Assembly: GCA_963764305.1 (NCBI GenBank)
Contig: CAVXSD010000006.1
Span: 186,001-250,000, forward strand
Reading direction: 5' to 3'
Length of the DNA stretch: 64,000 nucleotides
DNA from: Bog-473 sp963764305
Lineage (GTDB): Bacteria > Actinomycetota > Acidimicrobiia > Acidimicrobiales > RAAP-2
Shown: positions 9,045-18,387 of the stretch, piece by piece
How positions within the stretch are numbered: position 1 is the first letter of the stretch
Layout of the letters: each line of letters starts with the position of its first letter
Position numbers and translations under genes: made by a program
The notes under the pieces: generated by a model
The model's database searches: none
Seen by the model: the letters and a program-made list of their open reading frames with translations, nothing else
Told to the model about the DNA's origin: nothing

Positions 9045-9672
9045 TCAGCCCGTGCTCGCACCCGAAATTTGAGGCAGGTCGACGCGGGGCAGACGGGTGC
9101 CGAGGTTGCGGTCCGCTGCGTTCTCCTGCGCGATGGCCGTGCGGCGATCGGTGGCGAGTTGGGCCTCCTCTTTCGACAGGTCGTGCAGCACCGCGGCGTT
9201 GCCCGGGTCGCCCATCAGCGTCTGCACGTCCTCGATCGCCCGCAGGGAGTCTGAGGTGGTCCACAACGTCACCGTCGCCACCAGCTGGCCCAGCTGCTTG
9301 CCGGCCGCCGTCCCGGGAACCTGGATATTGGCCAGGTCGTAGATGTTCTCGTTCGTGAAGGAGCAGGCCGTCTGGTCGTCACTCAGGAGGCCGGGCGTCG
9401 GCGCCCGGTCGGCCGGGGTGAGCGCGTGCGTGGCCTGTAGGTTCCATATGCCGACCGCCTGATGGATGGCGAAGGCACACGGTGCGAGGTCGGTGTTCAC
9501 CTCGCTCATCACGCTTCGCCCCGCACCGATATCGTCGGCCCGGGAGGTGCTGACCGGCAGATCACTGAGGACCGTGATCAGGAGTATGACGAACACTGCG
9601 GCCGCGATCAGCAGGCCACGGTGCCGTTGCCACCACTGGCGGCCGCCCGGTGGGCTCGGCCGGAGCGCTCAT
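9045..9672 (-). CDS. Membrane-anchored exported protein of unknown function (one frameshift)
   Basis: This is the last gene of the minus-strand operon. The ATG at 9672 overlaps the SCO1 stop (ATGA). The reading frame must skip one base near 9630 to join the N-terminal MSAPAEPTG segment to the transmembrane helix (LLIAAAVFVILLITVLSDL). With that correction the product is about 208 residues. After the helix lies a soluble domain with two cysteines and many Ala/Asp/Gln, predicted outside the membrane. I recognise no family. Its association with TlpA-like and SCO1 genes suggests a cell-surface role in oxidase maturation, but nothing in the sequence proves this. Confidence 0.6.
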
Positions 9673-10564
9673 TGACTCTGGAGCTGTTCGGCGTACGTGG
9701 CGATCCCGTGGGCCCAACGGGCAATGGTTGCCGCCGGCAGGCTGAAGGTCCCGGTCGTGCGTCTCGTCGGCGAACGGCGTCGCCCGGTACCGGATGTCAC
9801 CGCGGGGGTCGATGAAGTCCATGATGTCGTTGTGCGCCTCGAGACCGGTCTTCTCTGAGACCGAGATGGACACGCCGTAAGACTTCCAGAGGGAGTTGAG
9901 GGTGGGCAGCGGGCCGGTGACCATGTGCCAATTCGGCAGCGAACCCAGGCCGGTCCCTTGGACGGACGGGGTTTCGTCGGACTGGGCCAGGGCGGAGGGG
10001 TCCGTGTTGACGGTGACGAACTCGATGTTGGAGGCCTCAGCGCCGAGGGCGGCATCGGCTTGTTCCAATTCGGCGGCCAGCACGGGGCAGATGTCGTTGC
10101 ACGGCGCATTGAAGAACGTCAGAACGATCACCCGCCCCGGCTGCGCCGGCACCGACGTGGGCAGGCCCCTCTGGTCGGTCAGCGCGAATGCAGGAGCTGG
10201 ATGCGGCGCGGGGGAGCTCAAACCCATGAATGCCGCCAGTGGAGCATCGAGGGAGTGATCGGCTGCGGATGTCGGTGCGCTCGGCGTGGTAGCCGGCGTC
10301 GGGGTCGTCGCGGCGCGGGGAACAGTGGTCGGCACCGGATTGAGCCCTGCGGAGGAAAACACGTGCTCGGCGAGCAGGCCCCCCAGGCTGGCGACGAGCG
10401 CGATGCCCAGCACCCAGAAGACGAAATTGGCGGGGATGCCGGGCGCGTTCCTCGGCGAAGGCCGCCGCCCGGTCCACCGTCGGGGCGGGGGAGGGCACGG
10501 CCGATCCCGCCTCGAAGGACGGCGGGGCCAGATTTCTCCCCTCCGCTCCGGGTGGGACCGTCAT
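9669..10564 (-). CDS. SCO1/SenC family copper chaperone (two frameshifts)
   Basis: The about 297-residue product has a cytoplasmic N-terminus, one transmembrane helix (FVFWVLGIALVASLGGLL), a Pro/Thr/Ala linker and a SCO1 thioredoxin-fold domain. The domain shows the copper motif C-N-D-I-C (PCNDICPVL), WHMVTGPLPTLNSLW and a D-F-I-D-P-R-G strand. The conserved late His appears in the AHNDIMDFID segment. The reading needs one-base skips near 10450 and 9757, after which the frame is continuous. The ATG at 10564 overlaps the stop of the upstream TlpA-like gene, and the stop overlaps the next ATG. It is the second SCO in the window and most likely works on the adjacent oxidase. Confidence 0.8.
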
Positions 10565-11213
10565 CGGCCACCGTCGAGGCGTGCGATCCAGCGCTGCAAT
10601 GACGACGATGTCTGAGGGCCGAGCGCCGCGCCCACGACCCGTCCCCCTGCGTCAACGAAATAGCTGACCGGGAGAGCGCTCACGACAGGTACTCGGAGGC
10701 CACGGTGGCATGGGCATCGACGGCCACGGGATAGGTGGCCCCGGCCGCGGCCAACAGCCTCGTGGCCGCGGCTTCGGAGCTCTCGTTGGAATCGACGCCG
10801 ACCACGGCGACTCGGCCCTGTGCTGCTCGGGCGGCCGTGGCCATTGCGCCGAGCTCGGCCCGGCAGTCGCGGCACCAGGAGGCGAAGAAGTTGACGATGA
10901 CCGGCTTCCCCCGAAAAGAGGCGAGCGCGATCGGGCTCGTGCCGCCCAAGGGGGGAAGGGAGAAGCCGGGCGCCACCGTGCCCGCCTTGAGAACGGGAGG
11001 CGGCGCGGACTCGAGGGCGGTGGAGGATGGCACCTGCGCCGCCCGGGAGGGACCGCGGACGATCACGAAGATCACGAAGCCGACCAGGCATGCTGCGGCG
11101 ACAGCTGCGATCCACTTGAAGACCCGGTCTGGCCTGGTCGCGTGACGTCCCTCGGCGCCGAGCGCCGGCGCCGGGCGGCCAACCTGGCTAACGGGTGTCC
11201 CCCCTGGGTCCAC
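10561..11213 (-). CDS. TlpA/ResA-like membrane-anchored thioredoxin (frameshift near the 3' end)
   Basis: The about 216-residue protein has one N-terminal helix (WIAAVAAACLVGFVIFVIV) and an extracytoplasmic thioredoxin domain with the redox motif W-C-R-D-C preceded by VIVNFFAS. Downstream is the cis-Pro strand (SALPVSYFVDAGGRVVG). TlpA/ResA proteins reduce disulfides in apo-cytochromes or in SCO/CuA cysteines, so it is a plausible reductant for the SCO1 encoded next. The frame breaks near 10685, where one base is missing or two are extra. Uncorrected, the protein would lose its last strand. It heads a three-gene operon (this gene, SCO1, unknown) in which each stop overlaps the next start. Confidence 0.8.
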
Positions 11214-11255
11214 GCTGGTCAGGCTAGCGAGCCACGGTTCTGATTCCGGGGTCGG

Positions 11256-11537
11256 CTACCACTCGGCCACGCGCTCGGCCGGATCCTTCTCGGCCCTCTC
11301 GCGTTTTCGGGCCTCACGTTCCTCCGGGTTCTCGTGAATGAGGTGCCACCAGGCGGCGAACGCGATGCCGGCCAGGATCGGCCATTCGAAGGTGTAGAAC
11401 CAACTCAGCCCGTTCCCCCCCAGGGCCCGACGAGCCTGCCACCAGGTCGCTGCGGCGCACCCGGCGACGATCAGGAAGAACTCCAGGTGGAGCAGCATGG
11501 CTCGGGCGGAGAACCAACGGTGCATCGCAAACCGCAT
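11256..11537 (-). CDS. Small two-helix membrane protein, unknown
   Basis: The 93-residue protein has two hydrophobic segments (MLLHLEFFLIVAGCAAATWW, FEWPILAGIAFAAWWHLI) separated by an Arg/Gly loop. It ends in a strongly charged Glu/Arg/Lys tail (REARKRERAEKDPAERVAEW). The pattern WFYTFEWPILAG is seen in small actinobacterial membrane proteins annotated only as hypothetical. It lies 42 nt upstream of the TlpA-like gene on the same strand and may belong to that operon. The product is probably inserted with its charged tail in the cytoplasm. No function can be assigned. Confidence 0.65.
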   Translation of the reverse strand: MRFAMHRWFSARAMLLHLEFFLIVAGCAAATWWQARRALGGNGLSWFYTFEWPILAGIAFAAWWHLIHENPEEREARKRERAEKDPAERVAEW

Positions 11538-11753
11538 CGTAGGGCGGCATTCGCCCCGAAGGCGGTCCGTGCGTGCGCCGGCGCCATCCTGCGGGTGACC
11601 CGGGTGAGCTCGGCGGCTCAGCTACCTTCCGGGCAGTTGCGGGTCGGCGCGATTTCGGCTTGGCGGCAATGCCCCGGCAGTCGACCTCGTCCTCATGTGC
11701 AATTGCCATTGCAGAAACCGAGCTCATGGCCGGCGGACGGCTCGGCGGACGGC

Positions 11754-12224
11754 TCAGTTGGCGGAGGCGCCGCTCCCGCTATCTCCCGCGGCCGTCGTCT
11801 CGGCTCCGGCCTTCTCGGCTCCCTCGAGGCTGACGAAGGCCAGGCGCAGCTGCGACAAGGACTCGAGGAGAGCCGGCTCGGCCTCCCCGAGGCGGCCCCG
11901 GAGCCCGTCGAGGAGGGAGCCGAGGCCGTCGATGGCCAGGCGGGCCTGGAACAACATGGGCGGGGACTGGGAGAGGTAGATGGCGGCAAGCTCGAAGAGT
12001 CCGTAGCAGTGGTTGGCCACCACGACCTCGGCCGGCGTGTGGGCCAACTGGGCCCGCATGGCGTCGACCTCGGCCTGGGCCGCCGCCTGCTCGCCGGTCA
12101 GGGGCGCCGCCCCTGGCGTCTTCGTGACGTCGGTGTCGCCCTCGGGGTCGAATGGCGCCGAGGCGTCGTCGTTCCCGTCCTTCTTGGGGAAATGCTCTCC
12201 TGCCGGTGTCCACAGGCTGCTCAT
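11754..12224 (-). CDS. DUF1844-like protein next to infC
   Basis: The 156-residue soluble protein has an acidic N-terminus, a central helical block (about residues 60-130: AEVVVANHCYGLFELAAIYL, ARLAIDGLGSLLDGLRGRL, SLSQLRLAFVSL) and a low-complexity Ala/Gly tail. The block matches the general pattern of the DUF1844 proteins encoded beside infC in Streptomyces and other actinobacteria. Their role is unknown. It is transcribed divergently from infC. A TAGGGT hexamer (minus strand, 12236-12231) lies exactly 6 nt before the ATG, so the mRNA is probably leaderless. No ribosome site is visible. Confidence 0.7.
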   Translation of the reverse strand: MSSLWTPAGEHFPKKDGNDDASAPFDPEGDTDVTKTPGAAPLTGEQAAAQAEVDAMRAQLAHTPAEVVVANHCYGLFELAAIYLSQSPPMLFQARLAIDGLGSLLDGLRGRLGEAEPALLESLSQLRLAFVSLEGAEKAGAETTAAGDSGSGASAN

Positions 12225-12425
12225 GCTGGTACCCTATGCTCCTTGACTACATGGAAGCGGGGCCCCCACTGAGCGGCCTCCACCTGGCCACCACCCTGCC
12301 TTGCGGGGAGCACCGTGCGCCAGGTCGTACGTTCTTCGGATGCGGGCTCTGCCCGCCCGTCGGCCCCGCGTCCACCGATTGGCTTGCGGAAGGACCGCGG
12401 GCCCGAGTGAGAGGTGTGATGTCGC
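12225..12425 (+). promoter_or_regulatory. infC leader / divergent intergenic region
   Basis: This 201-bp GC-rich region between the divergent DUF1844-like gene and infC holds the minus-strand -10 (12231-12236) and, on the plus strand, the infC 5' leader. Short complementary GC segments occur (for example GCGGGC with GCCCGC near 12341-12353). AGAGG at 12410-12414 precedes the infC AUC codon. Leader-based control of the infC-rpmI-rplT operon is common in bacteria, but I cannot identify a specific leader family here. Confidence 0.35.
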
Positions 12426-13157
12426 ATCGTCGCTGAAACCACTACAGAGCACCGGATCAACGACCGAATCCGTGCCCGTGAAGTCCGGCTCGTGGACCCC
12501 GACGGTGTGCAACTCGGCATCAAGCCGCTCCCCGAGGCCCTGGCGATCGCCAAGGAGCTCGACCTCGATCTCGTCGAGGTAGCCCCGATGGCGAATCCGC
12601 CCGTGTGCCGGATCATGGACTTCGGCAAGTTCAAGTTCGACGAGGCCCAGCGGGCCAAGGAGAGCCGCCGCAAGACGGTCCACGTCGGGATCAAGGAGAT
12701 GAAGTACCGGCCGAAGATCGGGCCGGGGGACTTCGACACCAAGACCCGCCAGGTGGCCAAGTTCCTGAACGAGGGACACAAGGTCAAGATCACGATCATG
12801 TTCCGAGGCCGCGAGGTGTACCACCCCGAGCACGGGAAGCGGATCCTTGACCGCATCGCCGAGCAGATGGAGGGCGTGGCCAAGGTGGAGGCCGAGCCCA
12901 AACTCGACAACCGCAACATGATCATGGTGCTCGCCCCCGACAAGCGGGCCCGTCAGGCCGCGCAGTCGAGGGCCTCGAACCAGCAGCGCCCCGAGAAGCC
13001 GGGCGCCAGTGCCACTCCCGAAACGCCCGTCCAACCGGCGGCCGCCGACGGGGCGGCCGAGGCGGCGGCTCCCCCGACCGAGGGGAACGGAAGGGCGCCA
13101 GCCGGTGGTTCGAGCAACGGGGTCAGCGAAGTCGCAGCATCAGCCGAAGAGGGATGA
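12426..13157 (+). CDS. infC: Translation initiation factor IF-3 (AUC start)
   Basis: IF-3 binds the 30S subunit, prevents premature 50S joining and checks the initiator codon. Both domains are present: N-terminal (INDRIRAREVRLV ... VAPMANPPVCRIMDFGKFKF) and C-terminal (KEMKYRPKIGPGDFDTK ... VKITIMFRGREVYHPEHG). No ATG, GTG or TTG lies in frame upstream of the conserved N-terminus. The family's usual first residues begin at an ATC codon (12426: then V-A-E-T-T-T-E-H-R-I-N-D-R), preceded by AGAGG. Non-AUG starts (AUU/AUC/AUA) are a known autoregulatory feature of infC. The product is about 243 residues, longer than usual because of an Ala/Pro/Gly/Glu-rich C-terminal extension of about 65 residues. 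rpmI follows 4 nt later. Confidence 0.9.
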   Translation: MVAETTTEHRINDRIRAREVRLVDPDGVQLGIKPLPEALAIAKELDLDLVEVAPMANPPVCRIMDFGKFKFDEAQRAKESRRKTVHVGIKEMKYRPKIGPGDFDTKTRQVAKFLNEGHKVKITIMFRGREVYHPEHGKRILDRIAEQMEGVAKVEAEPKLDNRNMIMVLAPDKRARQAAQSRASNQQRPEKPGASATPETPVQPAAADGAAEAAAPPTEGNGRAPAGGSSNGVSEVAASAEEG

Positions 13158-13161
13158 CGCA

Positions 13162-13356
13162 ATGCCGAAGATGAAGACGGACCGGGGCGCCGCCAAGCGC
13201 ATCAAGGTGACGGCCTCCGGCCGGTTGCGCCGGCGCAAGGCCTTCCGGGGGCACAATTTCGAGATCAAGAACAACGTCCGCATGCGACGCCTCGGACGTC
13301 AAGCCGACGTCTCCAAGGCGGACGAGCGAGCGACGCGCCGGATGCTCGGCCTCTGA
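13162..13356 (+). CDS. rpmI: 50S ribosomal protein L35
   Basis: The 64-residue basic protein starts MPKMKTDRGAAKRIKVT and contains the typical L35 pattern GRLRRRKAFRGHNFEIK and a C-terminal RATRRMLGL. It is a structural protein of the large ribosomal subunit. The gene follows infC after 4 nt and precedes rplT after 70 nt, the conserved infC-rpmI-rplT order. Confidence 0.95.
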   Translation: MPKMKTDRGAAKRIKVTASGRLRRRKAFRGHNFEIKNNVRMRRLGRQADVSKADERATRRMLGL

Positions 13357-13426
13357 GCGCAGGCGATCACCCCCGCGCTCCTGCGCACCCCCACCCGACA
13401 CACCGAGATATGAGAGGAGCACCCCC

Positions 13427-13810
13427 ATGGCCAGAGTGAAGCGGTCCGTCCACGGCCGCAAGCACCATCGCGCTGTCCTCGAGCAGGCGAAGGGGTACTA
13501 CGGAAACAAGAGCCGCTCCTACCGGGCGGCCAACGAGCAGCTCATGCACTCGATGCAGTACGCCTTCCGGGACCGTCGCGCCCGGAAGGGCGACTTCCGC
13601 AAGCTGTGGATCCAGCGCATCAACGCCGGGGCCCGGCAGCACGGCATGAGCTACAGCAGGCTCATCAACGGGTTGCACCTGGCCGGTGTCGAGGTCGACC
13701 GCAAGGTCCTGGCCGATCTCGCCGTCAGCGACCCCGAGGCCTTCTCTGCGCTGGTGGCGACCGCGCAGGACGCGCTGTCCGAGGCGCCCGTGGCCGAGGT
13801 CGCTTCCTGA
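13427..13810 (+). CDS. rplT: 50S ribosomal protein L20
   Basis: The 127-residue protein has the full L20 signature: MARVKRSVHGRKHHR, AKGYYGNKSRSYRAANEQ, RDRRARKGDFRKLWIQRINA and YSRLINGLHLAGVEVDRKVLADLA. It binds 23S rRNA early in 50S assembly and in many bacteria represses its own operon. The ATG follows a strong ribosome site (GAGAGGAGC). The last base pairs overlap the apparent CTG start of the rRNA methyltransferase gene. Confidence 0.95.
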   Translation: MARVKRSVHGRKHHRAVLEQAKGYYGNKSRSYRAANEQLMHSMQYAFRDRRARKGDFRKLWIQRINAGARQHGMSYSRLINGLHLAGVEVDRKVLADLAVSDPEAFSALVATAQDALSEAPVAEVAS

Positions 13811-14655
13811 CCCAACGGCTGGGCTTCTCGCACCGGCGGATCCGCCGGCTGCGCGGGCTGCTGCAGAAGCGTTCGGCGCGCTGGAGCGAGCGCGCCTTCG
13901 TGGCCGAGGGAGCGGAGCTCATCCGCTGCGCGCTCGACGCGGCTGTTCCCATCGAGTCCCTCTACGTCTCGCCCGACGGTGCCGACGTCCGCGCCGTCCA
14001 CGAGGTGTGCCGCCGCGCCGAAGCCGCCGGGGTGCGGGTGTTCCCCCTGGGCGCCGGCGTCCTGGAGCGGGTGGCCGACACCGTCACGCCCCAGCCCGTG
14101 CTCGCCGTCCTCCCCATGCTCGAGGAGCCGCCGGCCGGGACGGATCCGTGGTCAGCCCGGAACGGTGCGCTGATCGTCGTCCTGGTCGACGTGCGGGATC
14201 CCGGCAACGCCGGCACGGTGCTGCGTGCGGCGGACGCCTCGGGATCGGTTCTCGTGGTCTATGCCGGCGACTCCGTCGACCCCTACAACCCCAAGACGGT
14301 GCGCTCGTCGGCCGGCTCGCTCTTCCACGTGCCCTTGGCCGTGCGGCCCGACGCGCCGGCACTGGCCGCCGAATTGGCGGCGGGCGGCTTCCGCACCCTT
14401 GCCACCGTCGTGCGGGACGGCGAGGACTATGCCGCGCTCGACTGGTCTACCCCGTCGGCCGTGTTCCTGGGTAACGAGTCCTCCGGGCTCGATCCCGAGC
14501 TGGCCGACGCGCTGTCCGGGAAGCTGGCCATCCCGATGGCCGGGCGGGCCGAATCGCTGAACGTCGGCGTAGCTTGCGCAGTGGTCTGCTTCGAGGCGTT
14601 CCGCCAACGCCGGGGCGGCGGTGCCGCGCCACATAGCATCGCGGACGGCGGATGA
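13807..14655 (+). CDS. SpoU/TrmH-family rRNA 2'-O-methyltransferase (TsnR-like)
   Basis: The up to 282-residue protein has the family's N-terminal substrate-binding domain (RIRRLRGLLQKRSARWSERAFVAEG) and a SPOUT catalytic domain. The three SpoU motifs are visible: LVDVRDPGNAGTVLRAADASG, AVFLGNESSGLD and IPMAGRAESLNVGVACAVV. It should 2'-O-methylate a nucleotide in rRNA or tRNA using S-adenosylmethionine in a trefoil-knot fold. The position after rplT and before pheS is conserved in actinobacteria. The start is unusual: the conserved N-terminus begins directly after the rplT stop, and no ATG/GTG/TTG is available before GTG 13900. CTG at 13807, overlapping the TGA, is the best candidate. An undetected frameshift is the alternative. 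Confidence 0.85.
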   Translation: MTQRLGFSHRRIRRLRGLLQKRSARWSERAFVAEGAELIRCALDAAVPIESLYVSPDGADVRAVHEVCRRAEAAGVRVFPLGAGVLERVADTVTPQPVLAVLPMLEEPPAGTDPWSARNGALIVVLVDVRDPGNAGTVLRAADASGSVLVVYAGDSVDPYNPKTVRSSAGSLFHVPLAVRPDAPALAAELAAGGFRTLATVVRDGEDYAALDWSTPSAVFLGNESSGLDPELADALSGKLAIPMAGRAESLNVGVACAVVCFEAFRQRRGGGAAPHSIADGG

Positions 14656-14692
14656 GCCCGATCTGGTGACTGACGACAGGAAATTTGGCGAC

Positions 14693-15766
14693 ATGGCAAC
14701 CGACAATGTGGATCTCGACATCGATGGCATCACCGCCGACGGCGCGCGGGCCATTGAGGGCGTGGCATCAACCGAGGCCCTGAACCAGGTCGACACCGAG
14801 TTCCTGGGCAAGCGCTCCCCGCTGAACCGGGCCCACCACGCCCTGGGCGGCCTCGATCCCGAGGCCCGCAAGGAAGCCGGCCGCCGCATCGGTGAAGCCC
14901 AGTCACAGCTCAGGGCGCTGCTGGCGGCACGCCGCGCCGAGCTGGCGGAGTCCGAGCGCGCCGAGGCGCTCCGCGCCGACCGCCTGGACCTGACCGAGGT
15001 CATCCCGGACCAGGTGCGCACGACGCCAGGACGGGGGCACCTGCATCCCGCCACCCAGGCCCGGGCGGAGCTCGAGGATGTCTTCGTGGGCATGGGGTTC
15101 ACCGTGGCCGAGGGCCCTGAGGCGGAGACGGATTGGTACAACTTCGAGGCGCTGAACATCCCGCCGGCGCATCCGTCGCGTGGCATGTACGACACCATGT
15201 ACCTCGACGTCGGGGAGCCCGAGACGGTGATGCTGCGCACGCACACGTCGCCCGTGCAGATCCACCTGATGGAGGCGGCGGTGCGCGACGACTCCCTGCC
15301 GATCCACGCCGTCATGCCGGGCAAGTGCTTCCGGCTCGACACACCCGACGCCCGCCATCTTCCCGTGTTCAATCAAATTGAGGGGCTCGTGGTCGACCGG
15401 GACATCACATTCGGCGATCTCGCCGGCACTATTCAGGCCTTCACGGAGGCCTACTTCGGCCCGGGTATGCGCTCACGCCTGCGTCCGGCCTACTTTCCCT
15501 TCACCGAGCCGTCGGCCGAGTACGAGATCACCTGCACCGTCTGCCTCGGCGAAGGATGTCGTACCTGCTCGCACACCGGCTGGATCGAGCTCGGGGGCTG
15601 CGGCATGGTCGACCCCGCCGTCTTCGCTGCCGTGGGAATCGACGCCGACGTCTGGTCGGGCTTTGCCTTCGGATTCGGTATCGACCGGCTGGCGCAGATG
15701 CGTCACGCCATTCCCGACATGCGCTCCTTTCTGGAGAACGACATCCGCTTCCTTTCGCAGTTCTGA
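14693..15766 (+). CDS. pheS: Phenylalanyl-tRNA synthetase alpha subunit
   Basis: The 357-residue subunit has an N-terminal coiled-coil region (about residues 30-95, LGKRSPLNRA ... AELAESERAEALR) and the class II catalytic core. Motif 2 is visible as AVMPGKCFRLDTPDARHLPVFNQIEG and motif 3 as GFAFGFGIDRLAQMRHAI. The TSPVQIHLM and YEITCTVCLGEGCRTCSHTGWIELGGCGMVDP segments complete it. It charges tRNA-Phe as an alpha2beta2 tetramer with PheT. The ATG at 14693 follows AGGAAA. An in-frame GTG about nine codons upstream is possible. Confidence 0.95.
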   Translation: MATDNVDLDIDGITADGARAIEGVASTEALNQVDTEFLGKRSPLNRAHHALGGLDPEARKEAGRRIGEAQSQLRALLAARRAELAESERAEALRADRLDLTEVIPDQVRTTPGRGHLHPATQARAELEDVFVGMGFTVAEGPEAETDWYNFEALNIPPAHPSRGMYDTMYLDVGEPETVMLRTHTSPVQIHLMEAAVRDDSLPIHAVMPGKCFRLDTPDARHLPVFNQIEGLVVDRDITFGDLAGTIQAFTEAYFGPGMRSRLRPAYFPFTEPSAEYEITCTVCLGEGCRTCSHTGWIELGGCGMVDPAVFAAVGIDADVWSGFAFGFGIDRLAQMRHAIPDMRSFLENDIRFLSQF

Positions 15767-15793
15767 CCTCGCCCCACAACGAGAAAGTCCCCC

Positions 15794-18329
15794 GTGCGCG
15801 CTCCGCTCAGCTGGCTCCGTGATTTCGCCCCATTCCCCGACGACGTCGGGGTGCTCCGCGACGCGCTCGACGACCTGGGACTCGTCGTCGAGGCCATCGA
15901 GCACGTGGGCGAGGGGCTGGGCGACGTTGTGGTCAGCCGGGTGCTCGAGATCCGCCCGATCGAGGGGGCGGACAAGATCCGGCTCGTCGTCGTCGACGCC
16001 GGGGCGGAGCCGCTCGAGATCGTGTGCGGCGCCACCAACTTCGAGGTGGGAGACCGCGTGCCTCTGGCGCCGGTCGGGGCAATCCTGCCCGGCGGTTTCG
16101 AGATCGGTCAGCGCAAGCTGCGGGGCGTGACCTCCAACGGGATGCTCTGCTCGGGGAAGGAGCTCGGGCTCTCCGACGACGGCGCCGGCCTGCTGATCCT
16201 GGGGGACGAGTCGCCGGGCGAGCCGGGGACGCCGATCATGGAGGCGCTCGGGCTGCGGGTCGACACCGTCTTCGACATTGCGGTCGAGGGCAACCGCCCC
16301 GATGCCTGGTGCATTTCGGGGATCGCCCGCGACCTGGCGGGCCGCCTGGAGCTGCCGTTCACGCTCCCCGAACCGCCCGCGCCGGCGGCGAGCGGCTGGC
16401 CAGTGGAGGAGGCTGCGCGCGCCTCGGTGGACTCGCCCGACCTCTGCCCCCGCCTCACGGTGTCCGTCCTGCGCGGCGTCACCGTCGCCCCCTCGCCGGG
16501 CTGGATCGCCCAGCGGCTGCTCCTGGCCGGCATGCGACCGATCAACAACGTCGTCGACGCGTCGAACTACGTCATGCTCGAGCTCGGCCAGCCCACCCAC
16601 CCCTACGACCTGTCGCTCCTGCCCGGACGCGGCCTGACCGTCCGGCGAGCCCGGTCCGGCGAGACGGTCGAGACGCTCGACGGCGTGCAGCGTACGGTGG
16701 GGGAGCAAGGACGGAGCCTCGGCGACACGGGCGAGGACTGCCTGATCTGCGACGCCGAGGGCACACCGGTCGGCATCGGTGGGATCATGGGCGGCGCCTC
16801 GTCTGAAATCGCGAAGACGACGACCGAGGTCCTGCTCGAGGCGGCCTACTTCACCCCCATGGCGATCGCGCGGACATCGAAGCGCCTTGGTCTCCGCACC
16901 GATGCCTCGGCGCGCTTCGAGCGCGGCGTCGACCCGTGGGTGATTGAGCCGTCGGTGCGGCGTTTCTGCCAGCTGCTCGCGGAGAGCGTGCCCGATCTCG
17001 AGGTCGCCGACGGCATCCTCGACGTGCGCGCCGACGTGCCCGAGCCGTTCGTGGTCTCGGTGCCGATCGCCCGGGTGCACCGCCAGATCGGGGTCGCGCT
17101 CGGGCCGGCAGAGATCGCCCGCCTCATTGAGCCGATCGGCTTCACGGTGCTCGAGAAGGAGCGTGTGCCGGACGAGGGCATGCTGACTGTCCAGGTGCCG
17201 ACGAATCGCCCCGACGTCCGGCCCGAGCCCTATGGCGTCGATGACGTCATTGAGGAAATCGCCCGCACGTTCGGCTACTCCAACGTGCCGCGCCGAGTCC
17301 CGACCTGGCCGCAGCCGGGCCGGCTGACGGTGCTACAGCGCTCCCGGCGTGAGGTCAAGGACGTGTTGCGTGGCCTGGGCGTGTCGGAGGGCTGGACCGA
17401 CACCTTCGTGTCGTCGACCGCGCATGACGACGTGGATCTCACCGGGCCGGCCGTCCTGGTGGCCAACCCCCTCGACGCCGAGAAGCCGTTCCTACGTCGC
17501 TCCCTGCTGCCCGGTCTCCTCGGCGCGCTGGCCTACAACGCCAGCCGCCGCCAGCCCGACGTGCGGCTGTTCGAGGTGGGTGTCGTCTTCTCGCACCCTG
17601 GTGCGGGCTTGGTGCGCGTGGTCGAACGGAGCGGGGCCGGCGGCGCCGAGCGGGCGGAACTTGCCGGGCGAGCGCGAGCTTCTCTCGGCGGTCTTCGCCA
17701 ACCAGGAGGACGACGTTCGTTCGGCGGTGGCCGCCTGGCATGTCCTGGCGGACGCGCTCCGTTTGGACAGGGTGCGCCTGATCCCTCCGGGTGACGGCAC
17801 GCCGCCACTGCCGGGCTTGCACCCGACCCGTTCGGCGCATCTCATGGCTCGTGCCGGCAGCTTGGATGAGGTCACCATCGGTGCAGTGGGGGAGATCGAC
17901 CCAGCGGTCGCAGCACGATTCGACCTGACCCGCCCATCGGGCAGCGGCACGACGGCTCGTCGGATCGGCTGGCTCGAGGTCGACCTGGGCCTACTCTTCG
18001 ACGAGGAGCGAGTGCCCCGCCGCATCACGGTGGGTGGTGCCGTCAGCCGGTTCCCATCATCGGACATCGACCTGGCCTTCGTGGTGGAGGACCGCCATCC
18101 GGCCGACGTCGTGGCCGAGGTGCTGCGGGAGGCGGGCGACGAGCTGCTCGAATCCGTGCACCTCTTCGACGTGTACCGCGGTGCCGGGATCGACGAGGGG
18201 GCCCGCAGCCTGGCCTACCGGTTGCGCTTCTGCGCGCCCGACCGCACGCTCACCGACGAAGAGGTGGGCGGGCTGCGCACCCGTTGCATCGACGCTGTCG
18301 CCGCAGCGTTCGGGGCCGTTCTGCGCTGA
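15794..18329 (+). CDS. pheT: Phenylalanyl-tRNA synthetase beta subunit (one frameshift)
   Basis: The corrected product is 844 residues, typical for PheT. In order: an N-terminal tRNA-binding (EMAP-like) domain (about residues 40-150), B3/B4 domain with the editing site (about 210-390), B5 (about 400-475), the inactive catalytic-like core and a C-terminal FDX-ACB anticodon-binding domain (FPSSDIDLAFVVEDRHPADVV ... VGGLRTRCIDAVAAAF). The GTG start at 15794 precedes the conserved M-R-A-P-L-S-W-L-R-D-F start. One extra base near 17655 splits the gene into two frames. Since PheT is essential and normally single-copy, a sequence error is much more likely than a real lesion. Confidence 0.9.
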
Positions 18330-18387
18330 GGCCGCTTGGGGTCACACGCCGCAGCGTCGGACCATATGCCCGTGGCATGGTGTGCCG

